Source: Ephemerocybe angulata (lineage: Eukaryota; Basidiomycota; Agaricomycetes; Agaricales; Psathyrellaceae). Taken from it: a stretch of 64,000 nucleotides of DNA. The position numbers were made by a program, and so were the translations under genes. Shown in pieces: positions 46,602-57,514 of the stretch. The notes beneath the pieces were generated by a model that saw nothing but the letters and a program-made list of their open reading frames with translations, did not search any database and was not told the DNA's origin. The DNA lies in assembly GCA_013368325.1 (NCBI GenBank), contig JAACJK010000175.1, forward strand, positions 62,001 to 126,000. The letters are read 5' to 3'. Within the stretch, counting starts at the first letter, position 1. Every line of letters starts with the position of its first letter.

Positions 46602-47384
46602 ATTAGAAGGAGAGTAGGATATGGGATGGAGGTGAGGAGTCGAAACTACGCTTGAAGGTTGTTACTGGAGCTCTCGACTTTACGAGACTGGTCAGGAAGC
46701 GGCTTGGAAGGGATAGGAGGCTTGGAAGCTTGGAAGTCGGTCTGAGTCTCCTTAAATCACTCCTCCCTGAGCTCATACGCGACAGGCCCGAGTTAGACTT
46801 GCAATGTGGTAGACACACGGATAGCCACGATAGACGATACGATATGAGTACCTATTCAATCGTCGGTATGCCAAATCGTCACGGTATCGGTTGGGAGACG
46901 ACATACCAGCCTGAGGGCGGGTTACTATAGTAAGGGACGTTGTAACCAAACAACCTCTAGTTCAGTTACCGACCGTCACTCAAACTGGAGCTCACTGGCA
47001 GGCTCAGCATTCCAGTCTATTGACCCTGAGCAGTCAGGGTGAGCGCGTTGATGTCAAGCATGACCATACCGGCGCGTCTCCACTTTCATAGCACATTTAG
47101 CATAGAAACCCGGTAGTTATCTGTAGGCGTCGTCAGGACGAACTCTTCAATAGATCAGACTGTGACAAGACAGGTGTCAGTAGACAGAACAACGGCGAAG
47201 AGCCATAGCTATAGCGTGCCAGAGGCAGTCCGAATCCTGAGGGACCAGTATAAAGCAAGGGCCTAGGCGAGGAGGCTTAATTCAACCCACCCTCGACGAG
47301 CCTTACTACTTCACATACTTCACACAACAACTTTGCACTGGTTGCAAAGATCCCCGTCACAAACTTGTTTAAACCACAAAGCTG
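46602..47384. other. Divergent intergenic region
   Basis: About 780 bp between copy B and a plus-strand coiled-coil gene. Apart from the TATA box at 47249 no feature was seen. Confidence 0.4.
47249..47255 (+). promoter_or_regulatory. TATA box of the gene starting at 47385
   Basis: TATAAAG lies 136 bp upstream of the chosen ATG, followed by a pyrimidine/CA-rich leader. Confidence 0.4.
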
Positions 47385-47864
47385 ATGCCGGAGAACGTCG
47401 CAGAACGAGCCCATCGAATTCCGAAGCGAAGTATGTTTTTCGGCCTAGCGTTTCAGCGACACAGCTAATTGCAAGGGTCAGCGCGATCGGTAGCTCAAAG
47501 ATGCCCTATACCAGCTGAAAGTGCGGCTTTGGCGATTTTAAATGCAAGAATTCGGCGGTTGGAGGTGTCTGAACGTCGTCTCAAGCAACGCCTTGAGCAA
47601 AAAGCGGAAGACTTGAGGGATAGCAAGACGGAATTAGAGGGAACTGTAACTGAGCTGCTCAGGGCGCAAGAGCAGATGGATCGTCAGGAGGAATATTTGA
47701 AGGGATTCAGGACGCAAGTTGACAAGTATCGCGGGTGGTGGTTGAACGAATATTACTTCGTCAAGTTATTGCTGGGGATGATACCAAAGCCGGCCGAGGT
47801 TGCTGTCATCGCAGCTTCATCCCATGCGCGATACAAAGCCTACTCCGCTGAAGGAAGCTCGTAG
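47385..47864 (+). CDS. Small coiled-coil protein, function unknown
   Basis: Two exons, 47385-47430 and 47476-47864, joined across a 45-nt GT-AG intron that splits an Arg codon. The protein (about 145 residues) begins MPENVAERAHRIPKRRSARS. A long helix with heptad character follows: ILNARIRRLEVSERRLKQRL, then LEQKAEDLRDSKTELEGTVT and RAQEQMDRQEEYLKGFRTQV. The end is aromatic and hydrophobic (YRGWWLNEYYFVKLLLGMIP), which might bind a membrane or partner. No family was recognised. The upstream TATA box and the clean intron support a real gene. Confidence 0.55.
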
Positions 47865-48888
47865 CGCTGTATGGACGTTTTGATTCGAGCTGCTTTGTAT
47901 GTAGTACTCTCCTGGAAAATGACACGGTCCCAAGGCGAAGTCCAGAGGTCTTCCTTGAATGTCAGAAGTGCTCAAGCGTCGGCGTTTAGCGGAAATAGAT
48001 ACACAGACTGCTGTACGGCTGCCACCTGGAAGCCGCAGCTCTGTGACCCATGGAGAGTCGGTACTGGTGCGCCAGCCAAGTGGGAAGAGAGAAGGCATCA
48101 TCGGTCCTATGCCAGCCTCAAGGCGAGAAAGATGATCCAAATTGGGAGCTCTATTATCAATCGTGATGTCTATTACCCAGTCCTCGGGCCCTGATTTCGC
48201 TTGTAATGAGATAAATTAGCTAACGTCCGCCTGAGAGCCTCTGAGAGCAAGCTCAAGGAGCCCGCGAGCTCCGTTTGTAAGCCAGTGTTGTACATATCTC
48301 AGTGGGCACGATGATGTCCTTGAGATGAAGCATCACGGAGATGAAACACTCCGGTCATGTCCCAACGCCGTAATAACCCAGCGTGCCCAACATGCGTGAG
48401 GAGTGGGAGAAGTAGAAGGTAGGAGATTCGAAGCTGCCCCAATTGATCCTACCCGCGAGGCAGCTAGCACTACGCACGGCAGGACGTTGGCCTTACCCTT
48501 AACGTTATATGTAGGTGACACTGATATCATTATCATTATCATTATTTGCAAGTCCGATATGTGATGGTTTGGCGCGCTTCGCTGGGCCCAGACTTAATCT
48601 AGAGAAGCATCGCACAGACCATGAACTTTAATCGGCTGAAAATGAAACGATATGCGCCCAAACTGTATACTCAGTACAACACCGGATGTTTAACAAATTA
48701 TAAAGATATCGTAAACTCAAAAAGATACAACAACTCCGGTCGAAGGAGTATCAAACAAATGAGAGAAGGAGCTGTGCGTATAGGCTCTGCCTGGCGTAGC
48801 GAACATACTGATAGTGATAGGGAAAATGAGACCCTGATGTTCCAGTTTTGTCAGGCATAGTTCAGCGGGTAAGAAATACAACTGACCG
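47865..48888. other. Intergenic region with a short microsatellite
   Basis: About 1 kb between convergent genes. A (TATCAT)n/(ATTATC)n tract lies at 48524-48546. Open frames are short and motif-free. Confidence 0.45.
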
Positions 48889-49543
48889 TCAAGGGAAGTT
48901 GAGCTCTTCCATCGCGGCAAAGATACGGTTGGCGGCCCTCTGAGCACGGTCGTCCCAGTGACGATACTCCCTAAGAAGGCGAGTAACGAAGACCCTGCTT
49001 CTCTCATGATTGGCCCTGGTGGTAGGATCGTTGATCCCCACGTCGACGAGCATGCATCTAGCATTGGAATATGCATAGATAACTTCTATAATCCGCCTTT
49101 CGTAGTCCACACCGCGGACAGTGGGGTAGGGGAGAGCCCTTTCGACCATCTCTCGGTGGAGCCTGAGGAAGTTGTCGTCAGGTGGAGGCGGTAATGGATC
49201 CCGCTTTTCCAGAGGAGGCGTCTCCAGGACTGGGTCCCGCTTTGCCAGAAGAGGCGGCTCCAGGGGGGGATCCTGCTTTGCGAGAAGAGGCGGTTCCGGG
49301 GCGGGATCCCGCTTTGCCAGAAGATGCGGCTCCGGGGGTAGAGGACTGAGGAAGGTGTTTGCGAGACTGAGAAGTGGAGGGGAAGGAGGATCTCTGGAGT
49401 GCTCACCTTGATTGTCCAATGTCCTGATAGCTCTCCAACTCCGCAGCTCTTTCGCTTGGAGGGGAATGTAACTGACAGTTGGTATTTGACAATTCCCTCG
49501 CCCAGAAGTTGGGCGTCGCCAGATCAAGCTGAGTAGTTGACAT
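48889..49543 (-). CDS. Orphan protein with Pro-rich 12-residue repeats
   Basis: Two exons, 49543-49407 and 49366-48889, across a 40-nt GT-AG intron. The start MSTTQLDLATPNFWARELSN is chosen because it joins in frame with the repeats; a longer open frame from 49605 reads through the intron. Residues about 60-115 hold four to five copies of EPPLLAKRDPxP, coded by a 36-bp tandem repeat. The C-terminal about 105 residues look folded and helical: DNFLRLHREMVERALPYPTV, RGVDYERRIIEVIYAYSNAR, FVTRLLREYRHWDDRAQRAA. No signal peptide, membrane segment or known domain. The repeat may vary in copy number between strains. Confidence 0.55.
49198..49340. repeat. Coding 36-bp minisatellite
   Basis: Four imperfect copies of a GCTTTGCCAGAAGAGGCGGC-type unit, in frame with the Pro-rich gene on the minus strand, where they give repeated LLAKRDP. 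Confidence 0.8.
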
Positions 49544-51021
49544 TGGAAATCGAGCGGAGGGGAGGTGTCGAGACGGTAGTGCGCGCGGGGGAAAAGGGTT
49601 GACAATGGATCACAGCCAGCGGCCTGTGCATCGGAGCGTATATGTAGCTCATGGTTCGGTGAAAGGTCCCACGCCGTTCACGGCATTGAGCGAAGATGCC
49701 AGCTCCGACTCGGCATCCTGCAAGACAACACACCCTAAAACGGCGTGAATCTTCACATATCGGCCTGTATGTAGGCTGTAGGGATGGGTGGGTGACATGA
49801 TATGAAGTTGCCAACTTGAACCTTGGTACGAAAATAGGGCCCATGATGAGTGAGCAATCTCCGCCGACACTCATTCCCGGCGCTTTTAAGGAATGTACGC
49901 AAATCTGAGCATACTTATCACTTTTCAGATTGCATGGTGGCACGCAACTTGGGACTTGCGGGGGCCCAGCGGGACAGGAAGATATGTATGGGAACAAAAA
50001 GGTATAAGCCGACTCACATTAATTATATATATTGCCACTCATTGACATGCGTATGGTTCAGCGGTAATAGTCGCTTACGATGTTCCTGAGTTCCTGCGTT
50101 CGAACACAGCAGTGGCCAGTGACTTTTTTATTGTAGGCGCTGATCGATAGCTTTGGCTAAGTATGTACTATGCGTTGAAAATTGAACGGTATCACCACCA
50201 AATGTATCTTGTGTCTGATGGAAATCCCAGGAGGTTTGACAGGCGCGAGCCGCGCTGTGAACCTTTTAATCTCCAAGTTCGTGTCCTTGTTCCTAACCTC
50301 GTCCATCCCCTCAGTGTCCCTGCGCAGCTGATCACAGTGGCAAGTCGCGCAAAACATCAACTCATGAACTTCATGGCTTGAATGTTCGTTAGATCACAGT
50401 GCTCAACAACTTGAACTTCCCCGCATACCGCGATCATCCCTTCAAACTCGGATGCTTTTGCTGTTCTGGGTAAACGACGGCAGCATTTCAGCGCCCATCG
50501 GACTCATGAACTTCAGTGAGACGACACTCCGAGATCATTCTTGTTCCAGCTCTTGTGGGTTGAACCGCTATCACCCTCAACACCTGCCATAACGAGGCTC
50601 GACCAGATAGTCGGGTTTGAAGGAGAACTGTCACATCCTCCTCATTCATTTCGTTCCTGCGGCACACTGATAATGATGTCATTTCCTAGTCCTAGTATGC
50701 ACTCAGGCGCCCCCGGCAGGTCCAGTACATTGCCAGTGACAAGCTGAGCCTCATCGCGGCGGCACAGTGGTTACCGTGGCTTCTGGTGGGGATCCTTACG
50801 ACAGTATATTGAGTATTTGAGTCGGCTAGCAGACGTTGGACAGCGGTCTCTCGCCGACATGTGGCAGACTCGTCGGAAGCTTCCTTGTTGAAGCAGATTA
50901 AGTCAGAAGAAGACTAGTTCAAGCTGCGATGGGGCTGTCTTCCTCGACCATGAGCAAACCTCAAACATATTGATGACGGTAAGTGTCACAATGATCAATA
51001 TTGATTGTCCAAAGTGACTGC
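49544..51021. other. Gene-poor region with a tRNA-like element
   Basis: About 1.5 kb without a supportable protein gene. A short segment at 50034-50118 has tRNA-like promoter boxes. The rest shows only short, domain-free frames. Confidence 0.4.
50034..50118 (+). other. tRNA-like or tRNA-derived element
   Basis: Contains TGGTTCAGCGGTA (A-box/D-arm-like, as in glycine tRNAs) and, 37 bp on, GCGTTCGAACACAGC (B-box-like, one mismatch in the core). Outer ends GCCACT and AGTGGC can pair as a stem. The D-, anticodon- and T-stems do not fold well and the outer loop is too long, so a functional tRNA is unlikely; a decayed tRNA or SINE head is possible. Confidence 0.3.
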
Positions 51022-51600
51022 TCAACCGTAGTTCATGTTCTCAGTTCCGTCCGTAGCGCCGATTTGGTACGTTCCTCGAGGTCCCTTACACACAGAATCA
51101 CTGTAGTAGGTGGAATGATCAGCTTGGATCTTCCACTTGTTTCTCGTGAAGCCTGATATGAATGAGCTTCGCTCCCAGTAAGTCATGTAAGCTCCATGTT
51201 CAACGCCTTTATCAAAGCCATTCTTGCAACAGCTTGAAGGAAGTGGCTGCGGCGTAGAAGGCTTAAGCTTCGCTTCGGCGGCTTTGGGCCTTGGAGCCTG
51301 AGACTGATGGGCAACTTCAACTTGAAGTTGACCGCGATCGACCCTCTTGCCATTCCACTGGCAAGCGCTTTCGACAGAGTACTGAGGGGCGAACGAACAT
51401 CGTGTGTTTTGCCACATCCAGAAACACGGCTCTTCCAGTGCGCATTGACACGGAGCATAATCACTTTGCTGCAGTGGAATGTTCTGAGATCGCCGTGTCC
51501 GAGATGTCTGAACTTCGAGGCGCGCAGTGATAGGTGGCGTTGTAATGAGCTTGAATTCAAGTTGTCGGAAAGCCCACTTCCAAGTATATTCGATGTCTCA
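51022..51600 (-). CDS. Possible Cys/Trp-containing protein exon
   Basis: A minus-strand frame of about 170 codons is open from near 51597 to the stop at 51022. It includes EYTWKWAFRQLEFKLITTPP, then APCQCALEEPCFWMWQNTRC and SSCCKNGFDKGVEHGAYMTY. It would need an upstream exon with a start codon; an acceptor-like CTGAG sits at its 5' edge. Composition resembles a small secreted Cys-rich protein, but no signal peptide was found. An alternative frame (51183-51617) overlaps it. Low confidence that either is expressed. Confidence 0.25.
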
Positions 51601-51647
51601 GAATGCCCCATGATCACGATTGAGGCTGGGGATAACGGAGTTCACTG

Positions 51648-51700
51648 AGCCCCGTATCGAAGATTTTCTGAGCCGGGGAGTTGAATTCCCGAGCGGGGCT
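51648..51700. repeat. Nested inverted repeat
   Basis: AGCCCCG (51648-51654) pairs with CGGGGCT (51694-51700). Inside, CGGGG (51674-51678) pairs with TCCCG (51687-51691) around an eight-base loop. Together they could form a stem with an inner hairpin. Confidence 0.5.
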
Positions 51701-52113
51701 ATTCAATGATACTTGCTACGGGCGCCTGCGGCCTCAATAGCCGAGATTTATTAGCGCTGTCATCGTGTGCCAGGTGGCAAGACTGAGAGTTTCCGTTTGG
51801 TGAAAAGGCATACCTTATGCGCTGCGTAGAAGCTATAGCTGCGACGCGGTCTTGTTCGGAAGGGTGTCAAAGAATCCATAACTTCGGAGCGTCCTCGTTC
51901 AAGCCTGAGGGTTCTCGAGTAAGCGCCGCCGCTGACAATTGTGTCCGTCATGCTTTGTGACTAGTTGGTAGCAACGCGTTCGCCGTGCGTGTCAACCTCA
52001 CAGTTTCAGCGCGACACGGTGGTGGTCGCAGCGCAACGTTCCGTAATTTGCATAGGAACTGCAGGGCCTTCCCAGATCGGGGTGGGCGATCTTCAATAGT
52101 CGTCAAGCGTCGC

Positions 52114-52120
52114 TATAAGA
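52114..52120 (+). promoter_or_regulatory. TATA-like site of the gene starting at 52180
   Basis: TATAAGA lies 66 bp before the ATG at 52180, a typical spacing. Confidence 0.4.
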
Positions 52121-52179
52121 TAGGCCATAGTCCAGTGAGAAAGGTCGTTACGGGATCCACACCTTCTCCCTTTGCCGAT

Positions 52180-53559
52180 ATGCCCCCGCCAGCTCGCAAT
52201 CCTGAACACCCTCCGATAGACGTACCCCGTTCTCCCTCCTCTTCTATAAACGACTTTGACATAGATGAACCCGTCAATCAAGAACAACTTCCGTCAATTG
52301 TAGAGGAGCCGCTCCCTAGCGGTCAAACGGTCACGCTGCCGTCGGGACCAGCGCCAGCAGCCTCAGCCCAATCCCACTTCCCTACGGCACCCCTCCCTGC
52401 TGTACAGGGGGATATACAAGCGCTAACGTTTGAGGAGGCGGTGAGTTGAGTATCGGTCTACACCAGAATCTAGTGCTCACCCAGGACCCTTAAATCCAGG
52501 GTGGGGATATCAATCGCCTGATAGAACAAATCGAAGCGACCTGCGCTTGGATTACAGGGCTTGGGGGCCGTCCTCCAGGACTGAGGGTTACCCAGAGTCA
52601 GGCTATTGCTCTTGAACTCACCGTACGACGCGTGTATGTATTTCTCTCCGGATCGACCGATCAATTGAGTCTAACCTTTACGGCCTATTAGCATCGGCGA
52701 CCTCAACGTTGTGCTACTAGGCCTCATCGTGATACGCGAAAACAACACGGAGAACGACGAGGTCAACATTGAGATGCCCGCCATCCACCCTTCGGTCTTC
52801 GATCATGACAACCCCTTGCCACAAGCTCAGGCCACGCACCCGGCGATCGCGACACCAACGCCCCCAGCAGCTCTCCAAGGACCCACTCCTGCGGTAAATA
52901 TAACCGCCGCTCCAGCGAACAACCCCCCATTCCCTCCCCCGGCTTCTAACCCCACACCCCAGCCGCCGCTGGTGCCGAGCTCGCTGGCCGCACCGGCTCC
53001 CGTGATCTCAAACCTCCCCCCAACCCTTCCGGTCCTGCCGTCCTCAGGCTGCTTCTTGTTGGATTTTGTGTCGAACGTCCCGACCTACGACGACGAACCA
53101 GGTGCAATGTTCACGTCCTTTGGGGAACAATTCCAGCCCACCGATATAGGCCAACTTCAGGCGGGGATTGCAGCCCACGCTTCGGCTAATCCAAATGGAG
53201 TCCCGCCCCCTCCCTGGTTGACCGGTTTACACGCTCCCCCCACCATCGGGTTCCCCCTTCCTCCTGTTCCTCCCCCGGCTCCTGTTCCTCCCCCTTCTGT
53301 TCCTCCCCCTCCTGTTCCTCCCCCTTCTGTTCCTCCCCCTCCTGTTCCTCCCCTGCTTGGCTCAAACATGGGCCAAGGTGCTACTCAAGGCTCTGTTCCC
53401 GGCCCTGCCGTAGGGGGTGGGACGCCCCCCAATACCCCTCCTCGTCACTCTGGCAGCAGGAGGTCGCGAGCGTCGCGTGCAGGTCCATCACGTGCAGGTC
53501 CATCACGTGCAGGTCGGTCGCGTGCGGGTGCGGGTCCGTCGGGGGCAACTGGGCGATAA
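52180..53559 (+). CDS. Proline-rich repeat protein, function unknown
   Basis: Three exons: 52180 to about 52449, about 52501-52636 and about 52691-53559. The start MPPPARNPEHPPIDVPRSPS is preferred over an upstream ATG at 51985. After an acidic N-terminus a folded-looking exon reads GGDINRLIEQIEATCAWITG, then RVTQSQAIALELTVRRV and IGDLNVVLLGLIVIRENN. The rest is Pro/Ala-rich, with GCFLLDFVSNVPTYDDEP-like and MFTSFGEQFQPTDIGQLQAG segments. A VPPPS/VPPPP tandem repeat follows (53262-53355), then an SRAGPSRAG repeat (53470-53535) at the basic C-terminus. No signal peptide or membrane helix. Pro-rich repeats might bind SH3, WW or profilin partners. The family was not recognised. Confidence 0.55.
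53262..53355 (+). repeat. Coding VPPPx tandem repeat
   Basis: Repeated CCTCCCCC[TG]TCTGTT/CCTGTT units of about 15 bp encode alternating VPPPS, VPPPP and VPPPA pentapeptides. Confidence 0.8.
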
Positions 53560-53914
53560 TCAATCGTTCTCATACTATTCGCATTCTGTACTTCATTCCC
53601 TTGGTTATTCCGGTACTCACATCAGACGAAGGACATTATTTATATGCCAGTGTTTCTACTTGATAGCAACTTGATAGTCATTTACCACATTGTTCCCGGG
53701 CCCTCGCTAAACCCTCGTCTACGCAACGATGATCCCTGCACAGCTTATTTATTTAACTTAGTACGATATCTTGCATCATGTACATACATATCTCACTAGC
53801 ACACCATTTGAATGAAGTGTTCATCATTAGAGTGATGTGTAACTTAGAGCTTGCTTAGAGCCCCAGCTATCCTGTCAACCATAAGAAATCGGCGAGACCA
53901 GCGAGAGTCCGACC
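53560..53914. other. Intergenic region
   Basis: AT-rich, about 355 bp, likely the 3' UTR of the Pro-rich gene. Nothing else seen. Confidence 0.4.
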
Positions 53915-54200
53915 GTGAATAGGCGCCCGCCTAACCCTCAGGCTCCATCGGTACCTATTCCGGTGCCTGAGAAACGGCTTTGTCAGCAAGCCGACGAGTA
54001 CAGCCTTCAATTCAACTGCGTATCCATCAAGCCCCTCTCTGAGGCAGCCTGGTATGATCGCTTCATACTCGAGTGCTTAGTCGTCATCATGTGGGTTATG
54101 GGTGAGTTGTTGTTGCTAGTACTACAGACCCACCTTGGTGGGACCGTAATTATCAGGCTGCTTCTGATCGCAACGAGCGCCCGCTACCCTCCTATCTCGT
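53915..54200 (+). CDS. Possible small or partial membrane protein
   Basis: An open frame reads RRPPNPQAPSVPIPVPEKRL, then SEAAWYDRFILECLVVIMWV and a hydrophobic run MGELLLLVLQTHLGG. No ATG opens it (the first codon is GTG), so it would need an upstream exon. A GT donor follows the ATGG at about 54102. Layout (soluble Pro-rich head, one hydrophobic segment, intron in or just after it) resembles the two membrane-protein genes downstream. It may be a truncated relative of them or chance. Confidence 0.25.
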
Positions 54201-54336
54201 AGTCCAGGGATATCTCCGTTCGATAAAGTTGGTCCTGAGAGCCGGAAGGGTTGGATACACCAGAATGACACTGTTACAGGCATTCAGCGCGACTTGCTAC
54301 CCAGGCAACTTCACGGGATATCCCAGAGGACCATAG

Positions 54337-54350
54337 CGGTATATATACCG
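54337..54350 (+). promoter_or_regulatory. TATA box within a 14-bp palindrome
   Basis: CGGTATATATACCG is a perfect palindrome about 97 bp before the ATG at 54447 and contains a TATA core. Confidence 0.45.
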
Positions 54351-54446
54351 TCTACCCAAACACGGTGAGTTTGCTATCATACTCTCTCCTCTCCTGCTCA
54401 CACTTCATCCTCAACACAACATCTTCATCTACCCGTAATACGGAGA

Positions 54447-55850
54447 ATGGAACGTGGACCCAAGCCTGCACCCCAAGCCCGTGTCGACCGCGCTGGACCT
54501 GTCCCCAAGCCGGTTGCACGCCGGATTGGCTGCGGACCTGGTGTTCGTGGTTATGTGGTCGCAGATAGGTGAGCTTTGGGTTATCCAACTTTCTGCGCCA
54601 GACAGCAACACTGATTATATCACAAAAAATACGAGGCTCATTCCTGTTGTACCATTCACCCCCATCGTTGCTCGCCGACAGGCCCGCCCTGAGAGCCCCA
54701 TCGTAGATGAGCCCTCCATGGACCCTCCGAACATGGCAAGCATCCTTGAAGGCACATGTCCGATATACCTCGGCATACTAAACGCTGATCAAGTGAACCG
54801 AGTGAGAGCCTGCAACACCACTGGATGGTGCATCGAGAGCTTTCGCATCCCGCGTACTCGAGAGGCTCTCGTTGTATTTGTGAAGGAGGACCTCTACCGC
54901 CATGTCGGTCCCGCTATCAAGCTCATTTTCAAGAAGAGAAACGAGGAACCTCGCCGACAGGCCCTCCCTGAGAGCCCCATCGTAGATGAGCCCTCCATGG
55001 ACCCTCCGAACATGGCAAGCATCCTTGAAGGCACATGTCCGATATATCTTGGCATCCTAAACGCTGATCAAGCGAACCGAGTGAGAGCCTGCAACACCAC
55101 TGGATGGTGCATCGGGAGCTTTCGCATCCCGCGTACTCGAGAGGCTCTCTTTGTATTTGTGGAGGAGGACCTCTACCGCCATGTCGGTCCCGCTATCAAG
55201 CTCATTTTCAAGAAGAGAAACGAGGAACCCAACCCTGACCCCGATGCAGACACTGACTCGGAGTCCAATGGTACGTCTGGCAGCTTCGTGGAAGGCCTCA
55301 CAACCGAATCGCTCAATGACCTACAACTCGCAGAATCTACTACCGGTCTTAATCCCGCGGTCATAGATACAGAGTACCGCGCTGACGCCTTCAACCGTGA
55401 CATCGTCAACCTTGCACATGCACAGCCTGATTCATCCACTGGTCAAGGATACCTGGAGGTACCGCAGGCTGCAGAGCCCCAGATTGAAGGCCGAACAGAG
55501 GGTTTCGTGTTGGTGACGACCCCTGAAGCGTCGGAGTCAAACGGAGAAAACAATCCCACCGGCTTCCATCGGCTGTCGGTCACATCCTGCTTTCTTGGTG
55601 GAATCCCCTTGGGTGCCTTTGTGCTCTGGGTAGTCTTGGCTTATGGTGAGTCTCGTATCAGCCTTCCCCGCATATCAGATCGTTGTTCCTTTTTACTGAC
55701 AGTTCTTCAGGCGCACGCCCTTCCTGGCAGCTCATATACTGGCTTACATCCAGACTCATTGTGTGGCCGGTCCTCTTTGTGACCGCCTGTCTCATCCTTT
55801 TCGGGATGGTTAAGGCCTTCATCTTCCTGTTCCCCGCCAGAAGGAATTAG
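54447..55850 (+). CDS. Orphan membrane protein with recent internal duplication
   Basis: Three exons: 54447-54568, 54636-55645 and 55711-55850; all joins keep frame. The short N-terminus (MERGPKPAPQARVDRAGPVP) is basic and Pro-rich. Two nearly identical 93-residue units follow, each with SILEGTCPIYLGILNADQ, NRVRACNTTGWCI, SFRIPRTREAL and YRHVGPAIKLIFKKRNEEP. A 150-residue acidic Ser/Thr linker leads to two hydrophobic segments: SCFLGGIPLGAFVLWVVLAY and, after the intron, LIVWPVLFVTACLILFGMVK. The protein ends FLFPARRN. Topology suggests the repeats and linker on one side of a membrane and a C-terminal hairpin anchor. No family recognised. The neighbour at 56695 has a similar layout. Confidence 0.6.
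54672..55229 (+). repeat. 279-bp direct tandem duplication inside a gene
   Basis: Copy 1 is 54672-54950, copy 2 is 54951-55229; the period is exactly 93 codons. The copies differ at only a handful of positions, some changing residues (Val/Ala, Glu/Gly, Val/Phe, Lys/Glu). Confidence 0.9.
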
Positions 55851-56694
55851 CGGTGCACTCGCCTTTCCTGGAGAAGGGGTCATACGTTCCTGTCCCTTTC
55901 GAGTTAGTCTCTCCTATGTGCCACGTTCTGGAGCTTCGTTGATTGTTTACCGATTCTTAGTATATTAGCAGTTAAATAGTGTCCCTTCTCTAGGCCCTCA
56001 GGCTATATCAAACTGTCGTTAAATTGGACTTTATTGTATATTCATGTCAATTTATATGTCATTCGTAAATCTGCACGGTCACTGGGAGATCCTGATTCTC
56101 TGGATCAGTCTGTGGCTTAATTAGGCGCCCTCCGGGAACCTGGCAATGACTCGGAGCCGAGAGGTAGGCAGAGCTTTAGCCTATCATGCCTGATCCCTTG
56201 TAGGTGGGCGGGCGCTAAACCGTTGGCTCTGGCGCCTAAACCCACCAGCAGGTTGAGGACGTATGGCGCCAATGGAAGGCTAGCACAGGTGAGCGAGAAA
56301 CGCGAAATATACTTGGATAGCTAAGAATAACAACTGCAGTGGGCTCTGTCACGGCCAGCCGTATCATAGTGAAGCCTTGGGCAGTCTAGTGGGTTCAGGC
56401 AGGCGCGTGAGAGTCAGATATACAGTAGCGATGTCAACAAATGAGTTTACCCGGGCCAAGGACCCTGAGAAAATATACGTATACCTGTATACATCCATAG
56501 TTACCCCACACTTGGGCCAGGGGCGCTGGAGGTGGGACAGTCTGGTACCCCATGTCAGCGGATAGACAGCGGGATATCGTCTGGCAGCGAGGGTTAGGAC
56601 ATTTTTATATAAAGCCTGCCCATATCCAGAGCTTTAGATCAGTGCAGTTCCTCTTTTCAGTGTCACAACCCCGCTCCTCCACCTTTCAACAACT
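55851..56694. other. Intergenic region
   Basis: About 840 bp between two orphan membrane-protein genes. It contains several GGCGCC-type motifs and the TATA box of the next gene (56606-56613). No gene recognised. Confidence 0.4.
56606..56613 (+). promoter_or_regulatory. TATA box of the gene starting at 56695
   Basis: TATATAAA lies 82 bp before the ATG; a pyrimidine-rich leader follows. Confidence 0.55.
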
Positions 56695-57514
56695 ATGAAC
56701 ACCTCAGTGAACACCATTAGCTCGCTTGGCAGGAGCCATCACCCTAGTCTAGGCCCTGCCGACCGCCAGCCCCGAAACACCAACGTTGGCCCGGGTGCTG
56801 AACCGTACGCAGAGCATCTCAACGCCAACGCCGCAACCTACGATCTCGCCCTCAATTTGCGCACCCACCGCAGGCCTCAAGCCCGACTTTTCCTCATGAC
56901 CGAGGGCGATGCTCTCGCCTTCATTAGAATTTACAGGGAGACAGCAGCCATGTATCCTGTCGACGGGGGCCGAGCGATCGTCGTCTCTGCTCGCACCGTC
57001 GAGGACTGGAATGCGATTGCAAACGTGATCGAAATCAAAGTTCTTGCAGAAAGTCGCTTTGGACGCGTGCGGATCATCGCTAACGAGCCTGATCGTGGGC
57101 TCGCCGCCATGACCGCAGTGTACCTTCGCATCAAGTCGACTTTATCATCCCCCGAATTTTGGATTTTCATCTGGCTTGCAGTCGCAATTCTGGCTTCGAT
57201 CAGCCTTGTCAAGATCAGTGAGTTTCTATCCCGCCTTAAAAAGTTCTTTTCGAGATTCTAACGCTTTGATATCTCAAGGTGTCTTAATTGACGTGGAGAA
57301 GGCGCGGTCCATTGCCTCAGCAGCCCACGCCAAGATCGCTAGGTATATTGCCGATGCTGCTCTAGAGCTTTTTTGTCTCAAGGGTGAGCTCCTCAGTTCT
57401 ATCTAATTACACCATTGGCATTCAGTAATGGATTTTGAAGATACCGCCATCGGATTTCTTGTTGATATGGTCTGTTCGGTCCTGCCGGTTCAGCCCATTG
57501 CTGCTAGGGACTGA
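56695..57514 (+). CDS. Orphan protein with one C-terminal membrane segment
   Basis: Three exons: 56695-57217, 57279-57383 and 57426-57514. The start MNTSVNTISSLGRSHHPSLG has an A at -3. The soluble head has an ordered part: ARLFLMTEGDALAFIRIYRE, then GGRAIVVSARTVEDWNAIAN and FGRVRIIANEPDRGLAAMTA, alternating strands and helices. A hydrophobic segment FWIFIWLAVAILASISLVKI is interrupted just after its end by the first intron. The 3' exons add VLIDVEKARSIASAAHAKIA and a tail VMDFEDTAIGFLVDMVCSVL. This is about 240 residues in total. No signal peptide or known domain. The gene follows another orphan membrane-protein gene in the same orientation. Confidence 0.6.

Larger units (their letters stand above)
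51601..52179. other. Intergenic region upstream of the Pro-rich gene
   Basis: About 580 bp holding a nested inverted repeat (51648-51700) and a TATA-like site (52114-52120). No gene recognised. Confidence 0.4.
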
